From an uncultured Ruminococcus sp. (GTDB lineage: Bacteria; Bacillota; Clostridia; Oscillospirales; Ruminococcaceae), in contig CAJTYV010000004.1 of NCBI GenBank assembly GCA_910584195.1, forward strand, positions 1 through 64,000: 64,000 bases of DNA, given 5' to 3'. Position numbers and translations under genes: made by a program. Below the pieces are notes generated by a model, which did not search any database, had not been told where the DNA came from, and saw only the letters and a program-made list of their open reading frames with translations. Each line of letters starts with the position of its first letter. The stretch's first letter is position 1. Below are positions 1 through 8,230 of the stretch, piece by piece.

Positions 1-56
1 TTTATTTGTATTTTGCGTGTCACTTTTTTGCGTTTTGCGTGGCAAGCCACAATAAA

Positions 57-84
57 ATAGCTGCCGAATTTAACGGCAGCTCAA
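57..84 (-). terminator. Terminator after the methyltransferase gene
   Basis: An 8-bp inverted repeat (AGCTGCCG / CGGCAGCT) with a 7-nt loop lies just past the stop of the minus-strand gene ending at 95. On the minus strand it is followed by a T-rich stretch, which fits a Rho-independent terminator. Confidence 0.7.
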
Positions 85-94
85 AAACAATATT

Positions 95-850
95 TTATTT
101 TTTTGCAATTAATATAAAACGATGAGATTTTCCCTCAATAACGCCGTTGTGTTCAAGTATTTTCTGTGCCGCAAAAAGATTTTCAAGGCATGAATTTACC
201 GAGAAATCGGGAAATTCCCATTGTATTATACGTGCAAACCAAACCAGTGCGCCAACGTCCCAAAACTTTATGGGGCAGAATGCTTCTTCGCCGCGGGTTA
301 TCGTAAAGCCTGCCGCTTCAAATTTTTGCTGTACAGCGAATAGATACTGCTCGCCAAAAGGAACGGCAACATCGCCTAACAGCAGTTTTACAAGGTCGCG
401 GTCGTTTTCCGCGCCTACCTGCTGAGTGATAAAAGAGCCATTAGTTTTCAAAACACGGTATATTTCCTCTGCATTGAAGCTGCCGTGACGATTTATAACA
501 AGGTCGAACGAGTTGTTCGCGTATGGCAGTCTGCCGTTGCCGTCAGCCTTTTTGAAGTCGATACCGAGCGGTATGAGCAGCTTACGGCAAAGCTCCACGT
601 TTGGCGGATAAGATTCTGTAGCTGCTGTATTTTGGTATGGGTGATTCAGCGAAAGAAGAAATTCTCCGCCTCCCGTATCAATTTCGAGCAGTTTGGTGTC
701 AGCTCCGAGACTGCCTCTTACTATGCTTTTATAGTCCCAAGGAAGATCATCGGATTCAAAACGTCCCTCGATATGGGAAAAATCCCAGCCGTGTATGTAT
801 GCAAGTTTTTCTTCGTTCAGCCATTTTCTTAAAAGTTCATTATTGTTCAT
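95..850 (-). CDS. Class I SAM-dependent methyltransferase
   Basis: A Rossmann-fold methyltransferase of about 251 residues. The SAM-binding motif I is seen as LLEIDTGGGEFLL around residues 60-72, and a motif-IV-like segment (SFDLVINRHGSF) follows about 60 residues later. The substrate cannot be told from sequence; the layout fits small-molecule or ubiquinone-type methyltransferases of the Methyltransf_11 group. The ATG at 850 is preferred over an upstream in-frame start because AAAGGAG lies about 8 nt before it. The gene stands alone, followed by its own terminator, and the next gene on the strand is rarA about 380 bp upstream. Family confident, function unknown. Confidence 0.85.
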   Translation of the reverse strand: MNNNELLRKWLNEEKLAYIHGWDFSHIEGRFESDDLPWDYKSIVRGSLGADTKLLEIDTGGGEFLLSLNHPYQNTAATESYPPNVELCRKLLIPLGIDFKKADGNGRLPYANNSFDLVINRHGSFNAEEIYRVLKTNGSFITQQVGAENDRDLVKLLLGDVAVPFGEQYLFAVQQKFEAAGFTITRGEEAFCPIKFWDVGALVWFARIIQWEFPDFSVNSCLENLFAAQKILEHNGVIEGKSHRFILIAKK

Positions 851-1229
851 TATAACTACTCCTTTTCGCATTTTCCTCTTGCGGTTCGGTGCAGTTATCC
901 GATAACTGTAATTGTATTGCTCGATGCCGTGTGTTATCGGTCTTTAAAACCGCACCGAGCCGTTATCTCGTTTTATCACCATATTTTGACTTCACCTTGA
1001 TTCGTTAAAATTTTTCAGGTCTACTCTACAATATTGCAAAATATCCAGTTCTGTTGCCATAAAATCCGTATGTCTGCGTTGTCGTCGTCACGTGCGTCCA
1101 ACGGAAGTGCCCTTGGGGTACGACAGCACGCTCCGTCTTAACAGACGAATTTTCTGTTCGCCATCTTTTGAACATTTTGCAATAGCGTCGAATATACGAT
1201 TAAAAGTTCTGAAAACGTTAATTATGTTT
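851..1229. other. Intergenic stretch with coding-like remnant
   Basis: No intact gene was seen. An imperfect inverted repeat (GCGGTTCGGTGC near 885 and GCACCGAGCC near 952) flanks the left half. The right half, about 1088-1230, stays open on the minus strand and reads like protein (for example KCSKDGEQKIRLLRRSVLSY), but it has no start or ribosome site of its own and runs into the rarA 3' end in another frame. It may be a decayed gene or part of a dispersed repeat. Confidence 0.4.
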
Positions 1230-2498
1230 TTATAATTCGCCGAGCAGTTTTCGTCTGTAAGCCAAAGCAGCCTGTTCAGTCTTGTTATCGCCAAATTTGT
1301 AGTACACTCTGTCAGCGAGAGCGTCTGGGAGATACTGCTGCTTAACATAATGATTTGGGAAATCGTGAGGGTACAGATAGTGCTGACCGACAACCGAAGC
1401 GCCCTTTCCGTCAAAATGTTTATTTTGCAGATGACGGGGAAAATCCAGTGAATCGGAGCTTTTTACATCGTCTAAAGCCGCAGCTATTCCTAAATATGCG
1501 CTGTTGGATTTTGGAGCAGTTGCGAGCAGTATTATCGCCTCCGCAATAGGAAGTCTTGCTTCCGGCAGACCGAGCTGAAGCGCAGTATCCACGCAAGCCT
1601 TTGTAACTACGATAGCCTGTGGATAGGCGAGACCAACGTCCTCACAGGCAATGCATAGAAGCCGCCTGCAAAGTGAGATGATGTCTCCTGCTTCTATAAG
1701 GCGAGCGGCATAGTGGAGCGCGGCGTTTTCGTCCGAACCTCTGACAGATTTGTGGAGAGCGGAGAGAATGTCATAATGCTGATCGCCGTCGCGGTCGTAG
1801 CGCATATTGCTCCGCTGAACGAGCATTGACATGGAATCCTCGGTAATTATAGTTTTGCCCTCTGATATTTCGCCGCACAGCACGGAAAGCTCCACAGTAT
1901 TCATGGCTTTACGCACGTCACCGCCGCAGCCGTAAGCGATAATGCGGTATATTTCATCTGAGACTTCAATTTCGTTTCCTGAATCTTCCGCAAGAATTTT
2001 GTAACCGCGCTTTATGGCAGGGATAAGCTCCTCAGCTGTGACAGGCTTGAACTCAAAAACGGTGCTTCGGCTTATCACAGCATTGTACACGGAGAAATAC
2101 GGATTTTCCGTAGTAGATGCGATCAACGTAATCTCGCCGTTTTCTATGTACTCCAACAAGCTTTGCTGTTGTTTTTTATTGAGGTACTGTATCTCATCGA
2201 GGTAGAGCAGAATACCGTTTTCCGCACCAAACGTGCCGATCTGAGCTATAACGTCCTTGATGTCGCCCACAGACGAGCTTGTACCGTTGAGCTTGTGAAG
2301 CGTCATACCGCAGTTTTCGGCTATGATACGTGCGACAGTGGTCTTGCCTACGCCGGACGGCCCGTAGAATATCATGTTCGGGACAGTTCCGCTTTCTATA
2401 ATTTTTCTCAGCGGTCTGCCCTTTGAAAGTATATGCTCCTGACCTACAACATCGGAAAGAGTTTTCGGTCGTATCTTATCGGCTAATGGAATAGACAT
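1230..2498 (-). CDS. rarA: Replication-associated recombination protein A (AAA+ ATPase)
   Basis: A 422-residue RarA/MgsA-family ATPase, related to RuvB and the clamp loader, that acts at stalled replication forks. Walker A (GPSGVGKTT, about residues 46-54) and Walker B (LLYLDEIQ, about 97-104) are intact. They are followed by a sensor region (STTENPYFSV) and the long family-specific C-terminal region with AIILLATAPKSNSAY. Length is normal. The ATG at 2498 has a GAGG site upstream and begins 1 nt past the stop of the pyrophosphatase-like gene, so the two are probably co-transcribed with the cytidine deaminase gene. Confidence 0.95.
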   Translation of the reverse strand: MSIPLADKIRPKTLSDVVGQEHILSKGRPLRKIIESGTVPNMIFYGPSGVGKTTVARIIAENCGMTLHKLNGTSSSVGDIKDVIAQIGTFGAENGILLYLDEIQYLNKKQQQSLLEYIENGEITLIASTTENPYFSVYNAVISRSTVFEFKPVTAEELIPAIKRGYKILAEDSGNEIEVSDEIYRIIAYGCGGDVRKAMNTVELSVLCGEISEGKTIITEDSMSMLVQRSNMRYDRDGDQHYDILSALHKSVRGSDENAALHYAARLIEAGDIISLCRRLLCIACEDVGLAYPQAIVVTKACVDTALQLGLPEARLPIAEAIILLATAPKSNSAYLGIAAALDDVKSSDSLDFPRHLQNKHFDGKGASVVGQHYLYPHDFPNHYVKQQYLPDALADRVYYKFGDNKTEQAALAYRRKLLGEL

Positions 2499-2499
2499 A

Positions 2500-2832
2500 T
2501 CAAACCTCGCTCATAAATATTTCCGATTTGAAATATTGTTCCTGAAACTTTACCTGCTCCATGATTTCAAATCTTGTAAACGCCGTATCAACGGGACAAA
2601 CTACCCATTTTTCCTCCACGTCGTCAGCACGTTTTATAATAGCAATTATTTTTCCTGTAAACGTATTTAACGGTACATCGGCTCCAAGTATATATGCGTC
2701 TTGTTCCTCACCGTCAGGAGCGATCGTATCTTCGATATATCCGTAATTAACAGGATAGTACATATCTGGGTATTCAGGGTGAAAGCTGCCCAGCGGTCTG
2801 TCTATCGTCACCGTGACAATATCTCCGATCAT
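2500..2832 (-). CDS. Inorganic-pyrophosphatase-like protein (short form)
   Basis: A 110-residue protein matching the core of family I soluble pyrophosphatase: YYPVNYGYIEDTIAPDGEEQDAYIL resembles the family signature in which conserved acidic residues bind metal and pyrophosphate. In the segment DGEEQDAY the usual DxDPxD becomes DGEEQD, so one aspartate is replaced by glutamate. It is much shorter than classical enzymes (about 170 residues), so true pyrophosphatase activity is uncertain. The ATG at 2832 is chosen because AAGGAGGA sits 6-7 nt upstream; an alternative start eight codons earlier lacks this. It lies between cytidine deaminase and rarA in one transcript. Confidence 0.75.
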   Translation of the reverse strand: MIGDIVTVTIDRPLGSFHPEYPDMYYPVNYGYIEDTIAPDGEEQDAYILGADVPLNTFTGKIIAIIKRADDVEEKWVVCPVDTAFTRFEIMEQVKFQEQYFKSEIFMSEV

Positions 2833-2843
2833 AGTGATCCTCC

Positions 2844-3236
2844 TTATATCCACCATTCCGGAGTTATCTCACCCAGTTTGACAGTACATTCCGAAGCATA
2901 GTCGAGCATTATTTCAATATTTTTGTAAGCGTCGGGCATGAGCTGTACCATAAGCTCACGGCAAGCTCCGCATGGCGCTCCGTTAGAGCCGTCGGGAAGA
3001 ACACACAGTACTTTGTCTATCTCCTGTTCGCCATTTGTGACCATGTTGAATATTGCGTTTCTCTCAGCACATATGCCGAGTGTTGAACAGGTGTCGATAC
3101 ATACACCTTTGTATATTTTTCCTGATCGTGAAAGAATTGCTGCCGAAACCTCTCCGCAGGTAACATATTCTGAGATCCTGCGTTCGTTAAGAACTGATTT
3201 TGCAGCCTTATACATTTCAGTCCAGATCTTTTCCAT
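2844..3236 (-). CDS. cdd: Cytidine deaminase family protein
   Basis: A 130-residue zinc-dependent deaminase predicted to convert cytidine or deoxycytidine to uridine forms in pyrimidine salvage. The catalytic CAE motif (GICAERNAIF, about residues 53-62) and the PCGACRE zinc motif (about 88-94) are both present, as in the small tetrameric Cdd enzymes. The sequence between them is divergent, so a blasticidin-deaminase-like relative with another cytosine nucleoside substrate is possible. The start at 3236 is supported by CAGGAGGAATCAT directly upstream. It is followed by the pyrophosphatase-like gene after 11 nt. A dCMP deaminase lies just upstream, giving two deaminases in one salvage cluster. 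Confidence 0.88.
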   Translation of the reverse strand: MEKIWTEMYKAAKSVLNERRISEYVTCGEVSAAILSRSGKIYKGVCIDTCSTLGICAERNAIFNMVTNGEQEIDKVLCVLPDGSNGAPCGACRELMVQLMPDAYKNIEIMLDYASECTVKLGEITPEWWI

Positions 3237-3297
3237 ATGATTCCTCCTGTAAAATCTCCAAATATGGACTAATTAGCAATAATTATGCGATATTGCC

Positions 3298-3630
3298 TTA
3301 TATTCCTAAGATCACAAAATAATCAAATTTTTTAAAATTTTCTTCAACCCAGCCTGAAAGCTCGTCAATAATATCCTGTGCAAGTTGACTTTTTTCAGCA
3401 TTTTTTATGATATTCCAGTTTTCCTTGTTTACGATAGTTTCCGCATAATATTTCAAGTCAGGGATTATTTTGTACAGCTCGCTTTCATTAAACAGGTCGT
3501 CGTGCAGCAGCAGCGAATTTTCTTTCCAAAAAACATATTTGTACTTTTTGTTATTCTGTCCCTCCTGAAATTCAAAAAAGCAAGTGCTGTGAATATTTTT
3601 TCTTTCCTGTTCAGTTATAAGATATTTCAT
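3298..3630 (-). CDS. Hypothetical protein, coupled to dCMP deaminase
   Basis: A 110-residue acidic, soluble protein with many aromatic and charged residues. No family was recognised and no signal peptide or membrane segment is visible. Its ATG follows the stop codon of the upstream dCMP deaminase gene by one nucleotide and the ribosome site is weak, so translation is probably coupled. That arrangement supports it as a real gene. It is followed by a 61-nt gap and then the cytidine deaminase gene. Function unknown. Confidence 0.7.
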   Translation of the reverse strand: MKYLITEQERKNIHSTCFFEFQEGQNNKKYKYVFWKENSLLLHDDLFNESELYKIIPDLKYYAETIVNKENWNIIKNAEKSQLAQDIIDELSGWVEENFKKFDYFVILGI

Positions 3631-3631
3631 A

Positions 3632-4126
3632 TTACCAACTCGATTCTATGAACCATTGCAATTCATCAGCAGGAATTGTTTTATAGTCATTTGGATTTTC
3701 GCTTTGACGAAGATAAACATTTTTTATTCCTGCCTGAATTATCATTCTTGCACAAAGCGGACATGGTTTTGCTATATGTATTGAGGAATCCTCGGGGTTT
3801 ACGCCTGTCAGGTACAGATCAGCGCCAACTGTCTGTTCTCTCGAGCAATTCAGCAATGCGTTTGCTTCGGCGTGAACGGCTTTGCACATTGCATAACCCT
3901 CGCCTTTATGAAGATTCATAGCTATTCTGGGACATTTTCCAATATCGCAGCAGTTCTCTTTTTTTCTCGGCGAGCCATTATAGCCCGTTGATATTACAAC
4001 ATCATTTTTCACGATAACTGCGCCGTATTTTCTCTTTATACAGGTACTTCTGTATGCGAAAACCTCAGCGCAGTTCAGGTAAGTGTCTGTTTTAGAAACT
4101 CTTTCGTTCCCTTTTGAAGTAACCAT
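3632..4126 (-). CDS. dCMP deaminase (ComEB family)
   Basis: A 164-residue deoxycytidylate deaminase, making dUMP for thymidylate synthesis. The zinc site is complete: HAEANALLNC (catalytic His-Ala-Glu around residues 86-88) and PCPLCARMI. The N-terminal STCIKRKYGAVIV and STGYNGSPRK segments are typical of the dCMP deaminase branch and include an additional Cys-rich region (ENCCDIGKCPR) that in this family binds a second zinc. Start at 4126 with AAGGTGTTCT upstream. It heads the salvage cluster and is probably co-transcribed with the small gene that follows. Confidence 0.9.
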   Translation of the reverse strand: MVTSKGNERVSKTDTYLNCAEVFAYRSTCIKRKYGAVIVKNDVVISTGYNGSPRKKENCCDIGKCPRIAMNLHKGEGYAMCKAVHAEANALLNCSREQTVGADLYLTGVNPEDSSIHIAKPCPLCARMIIQAGIKNVYLRQSENPNDYKTIPADELQWFIESSW

Positions 4127-4164
4127 AGAACACCTTTCCTTTTTTAAAGTTTTGGTTATGTAAA

Positions 4165-4689
4165 TCAGAATTTAATGTACTGTACTCCTAAAGAGGTAAG
4201 AACATCTCTCATCTTTTGCACTTTATCAGCTGAAAAGCGTCTACCAATGCAGTTTTCGAGCATAAAAACTTTTACACCTGTTTTCACTGCTCCCTTTGCA
4301 GTAGCTCCTACACAACCGCATTCGTCCAGACCGCACAAGGCTACTTCGGTATAGCCTTGCTTTGTCATATAATCCCTAAATGCTTTAGACGAATATGTAT
4401 CGGGCAGATTTTTCTCAAAATATAAATCTGACACAACATTTAGTTTGCTATATAATTCTGCCCCCGCTGTTCCTTTTATCGAAAAGCCGATAAACCATTT
4501 GTTTGTGATGATATTCGGAAACATTTGCGCAATATAGATAATATCGTATCCCTTTTCTTTATACGAAGAAATTGCTCTATTTACAGCGTTTACGAGTTCA
4601 GCAGTATTATATGAAAACTTGGCTTTTCTGTTTTCCCACAGATAGTCATTCTGCATATCAATAACTACTAAAGCCTTTTTATCCGACAT
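4165..4689 (-). CDS. Isochorismatase-family cysteine hydrolase
   Basis: A 174-residue member of the nicotinamidase/isochorismatase superfamily. The catalytic aspartate lies in the N-terminal VVIDMQNDYLW motif, and the nucleophilic cysteine in CGLDECGCVGATAKGA (about residues 120-135), with a conserved lysine expected between them (FEKNLPDTYSSKAF). The substrate is not evident; nicotinamide or another amide is possible. The ATG at 4689 follows GGGGAAG at a suitable distance. It lies downstream of glyA on the same strand but is separated by a terminator, so it is probably a single-gene unit. Confidence 0.85.
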   Translation of the reverse strand: MSDKKALVVIDMQNDYLWENRKAKFSYNTAELVNAVNRAISSYKEKGYDIIYIAQMFPNIITNKWFIGFSIKGTAGAELYSKLNVVSDLYFEKNLPDTYSSKAFRDYMTKQGYTEVALCGLDECGCVGATAKGAVKTGVKVFMLENCIGRRFSADKVQKMRDVLTSLGVQYIKF

Positions 4690-4743
4690 AACACTTCCCC
4701 CTATAAATTCCGATTTATATTACCAAAATACAATAAAAATATC

Positions 4744-4766
4744 GGGACGGAGAGTATATCCGTCCC
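4744..4766 (-). terminator. Terminator after glyA
   Basis: An 8-bp perfect stem (GGGACGGA / TCCGTCCC) with a 7-nt loop lies 15 bp past the glyA stop. On the minus strand it is followed by GATATTTTTATT, a good Rho-independent terminator. Confidence 0.85.
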
Positions 4767-4780
4767 ATGATATTCAAAAA

Positions 4781-6037
4781 TTACTTGTAAAGCGGGAATT
4801 TCTCGCAGATAGCGTTTACACCTGCACGAATTTCGTCAGCCTTATTTTCAAAGTCTGTAGCGCAGAGGTAGATATACTCGGCTATCTTCTCCATTTCCTC
4901 AACGCCTAAGCCGCGAGTTGTAACGGCAGGAGTACCGATTCTGATACCGCTTGTTACGAACGGCTTTTCGGGGTCGTTGTGGATAGCGTTCTTGTTTACG
5001 GTGATGTAAACCTCGTCAAGACGATGTTCAAGCTCCTTGCCTGTGATGTTGAAGGGACGGAGGTCAACAAGCATGAGGTGATTATCAGTACCACCTGAAA
5101 CGAGGTTGAAGCCGCGTTTGAGAAGTCCGTCTGCAAGAGCCTTTGCGTTCTCAACTATTTTCTGCTGATACTCTTTGAACTCAGGTTTGAGAGCTTCGCC
5201 GAAGCAAACAGCCTTAGCAGCAATAGTGTGCATCAGAGGACCTCCCTGAGTTCCGGGGAAAATAGCGGAATTTATTTTCTTTGCAAGAGCCTCGTCATTT
5301 GTAAGGATAAGACCGCCTCTTGGACCTCTGAGGGTCTTGTGAGTTGTAGTTGTTACGATGTCGGCATAGGGTACAGGCGATTCATGGCAGCCTGCCGCAA
5401 CAAGACCAGCGATGTGAGCCATATCTACCATGAGCATAGCGTCTACAGACTTAGCGATCTCGGAAAGTCTCTTGAAGTCGATAGCTCTCGGGTATGCGCT
5501 TGCGCCGGCAACGATGAGCTTAGGCTTATGCTCGTTTGCGAGAGCCTGAACGGTATCATAGTTGATAGCTTCAGTCTCGTCGTCAAGACCGTAAGAAACA
5601 AAATTAAAATATTTACCGGAAATATTTACAGGCGAGCCGTGAGTGAGGTGTCCGCCGTCGGCAAGGCTCATTCCGAGAACAGTGTCGCCGGGCTGGAGGA
5701 GAGAAAAGTAAACGGCAGTATTAGCTTGCGCGCCGGAGTGAGGCTGCACGTTAGCAAATTTTGCGCCGAAAAGCTCTTTAGCGCGTTCGATAGCGATGAC
5801 CTCTACTTCGTCAACGCACTGACAGCCGCCGTAGTATCTCTTGCCGGGATAACCCTCAGCGTATTTGTTAGTAAGAACGCTTCCCATAGCAGCCATAACA
5901 GCAGGAGAAACTATATTTTCGCTTGCGATAAGCTCAAGATTACGTCTTTGTCTTGCAAGCTCCTTGTTCATTGCTTCTCCGACAGCAGGGTCGTACTGGG
6001 AAACAAAACCGATTGAATCCATAAGATCGTTATACAT
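4781..6037 (-). CDS. glyA: Serine hydroxymethyltransferase
   Basis: A 418-residue PLP enzyme converting serine and tetrahydrofolate to glycine and methylene-THF, the main one-carbon source. Family landmarks are all present: RRNLELIASENIVS and NKYAEGYPGKRYYGG near the N terminus, ANVQPHSGAQAN, and TTTTHKTLRGPRGGLI with the PLP-binding lysine at about residue 229. The start at 6037 has AAGGAGTAGATTAAA upstream. It is flanked by its own terminator, so it is monocistronic. No riboswitch was seen in the short upstream gap. Confidence 0.98.
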   Translation of the reverse strand: MYNDLMDSIGFVSQYDPAVGEAMNKELARQRRNLELIASENIVSPAVMAAMGSVLTNKYAEGYPGKRYYGGCQCVDEVEVIAIERAKELFGAKFANVQPHSGAQANTAVYFSLLQPGDTVLGMSLADGGHLTHGSPVNISGKYFNFVSYGLDDETEAINYDTVQALANEHKPKLIVAGASAYPRAIDFKRLSEIAKSVDAMLMVDMAHIAGLVAAGCHESPVPYADIVTTTTHKTLRGPRGGLILTNDEALAKKINSAIFPGTQGGPLMHTIAAKAVCFGEALKPEFKEYQQKIVENAKALADGLLKRGFNLVSGGTDNHLMLVDLRPFNITGKELEHRLDEVYITVNKNAIHNDPEKPFVTSGIRIGTPAVTTRGLGVEEMEKIAEYIYLCATDFENKADEIRAGVNAICEKFPLYK

Positions 6038-6131
6038 TTTAATCTACTCCTTAATGATAATTGCATAAAGCTTATTTAATTATACACTATTTTACAAATC
6101 TTTGCAATAGTTTATCAAAATATTTTTATAA

Positions 6132-6965
6132 TCAGGTCAGTATATCGTCCCAAGATATTTCTTCATGCGATGTCATTAATGCGGAATAATATAGCTGAAC
6201 CATTGCGGCATCAGAAGCTTCAATAATATTGTTTCTGTCAACATCGCATATAAGTTTCTGTTGTTCCGTGAGTTCAGGTGCGCTGCCGGTTAAAAACATG
6301 GCATAGTATTTAAGTATCTCGGACGCATCGGAAGCGTCAACAATGCCGTTTTCGTCCGCATCGCCAAGTCCGTCAAAGTAATTTATGTCATACGTAACTA
6401 TAGCTCTGTTGCTGTTGGGAGGAATTATACTTACTGAGGCTTTATTTCCTATAAGAAAAGCTTTGTCGATTACTGCGGGAACGGTTGTACAGGCGTCTGA
6501 TATATCTGTAACTTCAATATCGGTAATGAAACTGCCGTTTTCGTCCTTTTCAGGAAGCTGTGCGTACTTTGTAATTATTACCTTAAGCCCGTTTGTATTT
6601 ACTTTGCCTTTTTTTGAATAATACTCGGTTTTGGACGGTTTGCCGCTGCATTCTATTGTCATTTTTACCGACAGCGCATGTATGATGATATCTTCGGTAA
6701 CGGTTTCGGGATATTCGCTCCATTGACCGAAACCTACCTGAGTATATTCATTATCATGATAATTAAGAGCCGGCGAATTTTCGTATTCGCTGAGATCAAC
6801 GGAACTCCCGTGAGGTACGGTAAGCACGGCAATAGGTGTTTCTTCGGCATTATATCCCATTATGGTTACGGTATGCGTTTTTTCCGCCGACGAATTTATC
6901 GGAATACATGCAGACGAGAGTGTAATAAGGGCGGTAGCTATAAGAAATTGTTTTTTAATATTCAT
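6132..6965 (-). CDS. Secreted dockerin-domain protein
   Basis: A 277-residue exported protein. Residues 1-28 form a signal peptide (MNIKKQFLIATALITLSSAC...) and residues 30-200 are beta-rich with no recognised catalytic fold. Residues 201-262 form a type I dockerin: two Ca-binding loops, GDADENGIVDASD and CDVDRNNIIEASD, each followed by a helix. The dockerin predicts attachment to a cohesin on a scaffoldin or the cell surface. The ATG at 6965 is chosen because AAAGGAG lies 5-6 nt upstream and the signal peptide starts there; the frame stays open upstream without meaning. It overlaps the end of the upstream 110-residue gene by 11 bp, so it probably belongs to the DUF4364 operon. A non-catalytic or structural cellulosome component is the likely role. 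Confidence 0.85.
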   Translation of the reverse strand: MNIKKQFLIATALITLSSACIPINSSAEKTHTVTIMGYNAEETPIAVLTVPHGSSVDLSEYENSPALNYHDNEYTQVGFGQWSEYPETVTEDIIIHALSVKMTIECSGKPSKTEYYSKKGKVNTNGLKVIITKYAQLPEKDENGSFITDIEVTDISDACTTVPAVIDKAFLIGNKASVSIIPPNSNRAIVTYDINYFDGLGDADENGIVDASDASEILKYYAMFLTGSAPELTEQQKLICDVDRNNIIEASDAAMVQLYYSALMTSHEEISWDDILT

Positions 6966-7287
6966 AGTACTCCTTTCTTCCACGGATAAAAAAGAAACGT
7001 GTTCTGTCCATAAACTTTTGAGCAAATTCGACATATGTGCTGTACGGTATTTCCAGCAAAACAAAGTCAGCCGAAACAAGAGTCTGATTTGACGGATCGT
7101 ATTCAAATACAGCATAAAGAACAACCGAATCCCATTCTGTAAATTTTGCTTTTTCTTCTGCTAAGCGTTGGTATTCATCAAGGTGTTTTTCAATGGTTTC
7201 GATTTTCTGAAAGCCTGCATAACTTGAATTGACATAAAGATCTGTATCGTTTCGGATCTGGCGGCATCGGTACGGAAGCATAATCAT
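6955..7287 (-). CDS. Hypothetical protein in DUF4364 operon
   Basis: A 110-residue soluble protein without a recognised domain. Its start overlaps the stop of the upstream small membrane protein by 4 bp, and its end overlaps the dockerin gene by 11 bp, which strongly suggests a translated gene in one operon. The central part is predicted helical (KIETIEKHLDEYQRLAEEKA), the rest beta-rich. Function unknown. Confidence 0.7.
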   Translation of the reverse strand: MIMLPYRCRQIRNDTDLYVNSSYAGFQKIETIEKHLDEYQRLAEEKAKFTEWDSVVLYAVFEYDPSNQTLVSADFVLLEIPYSTYVEFAQKFMDRTRFFFIRGRKEYYEY

Positions 7288-7502
7288 TTTCCTTCCTTAT
7301 CGTTTTCGGCAGAATTTTCCCCGAATGATTTTTTTCTTAAATTTTTAAGCTTTATTTTATATGATAATATTCCGCCGAGAACCGTTGCAGCAATAAAAAT
7401 CACTGCTGAAATAAGTATAACAATACCTGCAGATACGTCCGATGCAGCAGACCGTTCGTAAAGATATACGGAATATTCAGTTATCGGTAAGATCATAAGC
7501 AA
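7284..7502 (-). CDS. Small single-span membrane protein
   Basis: A 72-residue protein with one strong membrane segment (about residues 25-48, VSAGIVILISAVIFIAATVL) and a basic stretch (KIKLKNLRKK) directly after it. This suggests the short C-terminal tail is cytoplasmic. Its first codons overlap the DUF4364 gene by 26 bp. No family was recognised, but tight packing between two other genes supports it. Confidence 0.6.
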   Translation of the reverse strand: MLMILPITEYSVYLYERSAASDVSAGIVILISAVIFIAATVLGGILSYKIKLKNLRKKSFGENSAENDKEGK

Positions 7503-8070
7503 TCTCCTTGTTTGAAAGGGCGAGTTCGATTACCTTGCTGTAGAAACCGGCCGGATTCAGAAGAATCTTATCTCCGATAAGCTTAGCCTGTGTCATATCA
7601 GGCGCGAACAGCTTCAGATCCATAAGATCGTTCTTTGTGTCAAGACATCTTATACGGATGTAGCATCCGTTTTCGGCTTCAATGTATTCAATGGAGACTT
7701 CCTGTTCCATTTTTAAACGTGCAAAATACCTGAGAGATGCCAAAACAAGCTTGTCGCGGTAAGATTTCGGAGCGTATTTTTTTAGTTCTTTAGCGCATCT
7801 TACGCCTTTTGGAAGAAGTATATAGCAGTTTTCATCCTTTTCGTTGGATTCGATCGTTATAAGTTTATTTTCAAGCAGGAATCCGATAGAATCCTGATAA
7901 TAAAAATAATTTATAAGACCTGTTGTTATAAGAATATCGTATAGATGCTCTGTATTTACAGGTTTGCCTATCTTATTGAGAAGATAACAGATAAGGATAT
8001 TCAGCGTAGGCAAGTCTTTTATCTCGGTATCTGCCTTTTCCGACATTTTAAAAATATTTTCATCCAGCAT
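7477..8070 (-). CDS. DUF4364 family protein
   Basis: A 197-residue protein resembling the clostridial DUF4364 family, which has a winged-helix-like N-terminal half (LPTLNILICYLLNKIGKPVNTEHLYDILI) and a C-terminal alpha/beta part. Members are widespread in Clostridia and are presumed transcriptional regulators, although this has not been shown here. The ATG at 8070 is preferred over a GTG three codons earlier because AGAGGTGA lies about 6 nt before it. It is the first gene of a four-gene unit that ends with a dockerin protein. Confidence 0.75.
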   Translation of the reverse strand: MLDENIFKMSEKADTEIKDLPTLNILICYLLNKIGKPVNTEHLYDILITTGLINYFYYQDSIGFLLENKLITIESNEKDENCYILLPKGVRCAKELKKYAPKSYRDKLVLASLRYFARLKMEQEVSIEYIEAENGCYIRIRCLDTKNDLMDLKLFAPDMTQAKLIGDKILLNPAGFYSKVIELALSNKEIAYDLTDN

Positions 8071-8124
8071 AAATGTCACCTCTGCATTTAAAGCTTAAGA
8101 AACGGAAATTCAGTGATTAAAGAA

Positions 8125-8216
8125 ACGCCGCGCATCAAAAAAACTTATCATACGTCAATATGCATGCGTTTTTTGTACTCGGCAAAATTATGTTCGAAAA
8201 TCCCTATGTTTTGAGC
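8125..8216. repeat. Fragment of repeat family B
   Basis: This stretch matches the interior of the complete family B element at 45037-45199. Shared blocks include AAAAAACTTA.CATACG and CTCGG.AAAATTATG.TCGAAAATCC. The terminal inverted repeats have mostly been lost. It lies in the gap between the DUF4364 operon and the 3' end of aroC. Confidence 0.7.
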
Positions 8217-8230
8217 TACTAAACAGGCTC

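Noticed and set aside
5228..6016. A long plus-strand open frame of 262 codons opposite glyA
   Set aside because: It lies entirely antisense to the well-supported glyA gene, has no ribosome site and shows no protein-like motifs; it is a codon-bias shadow.
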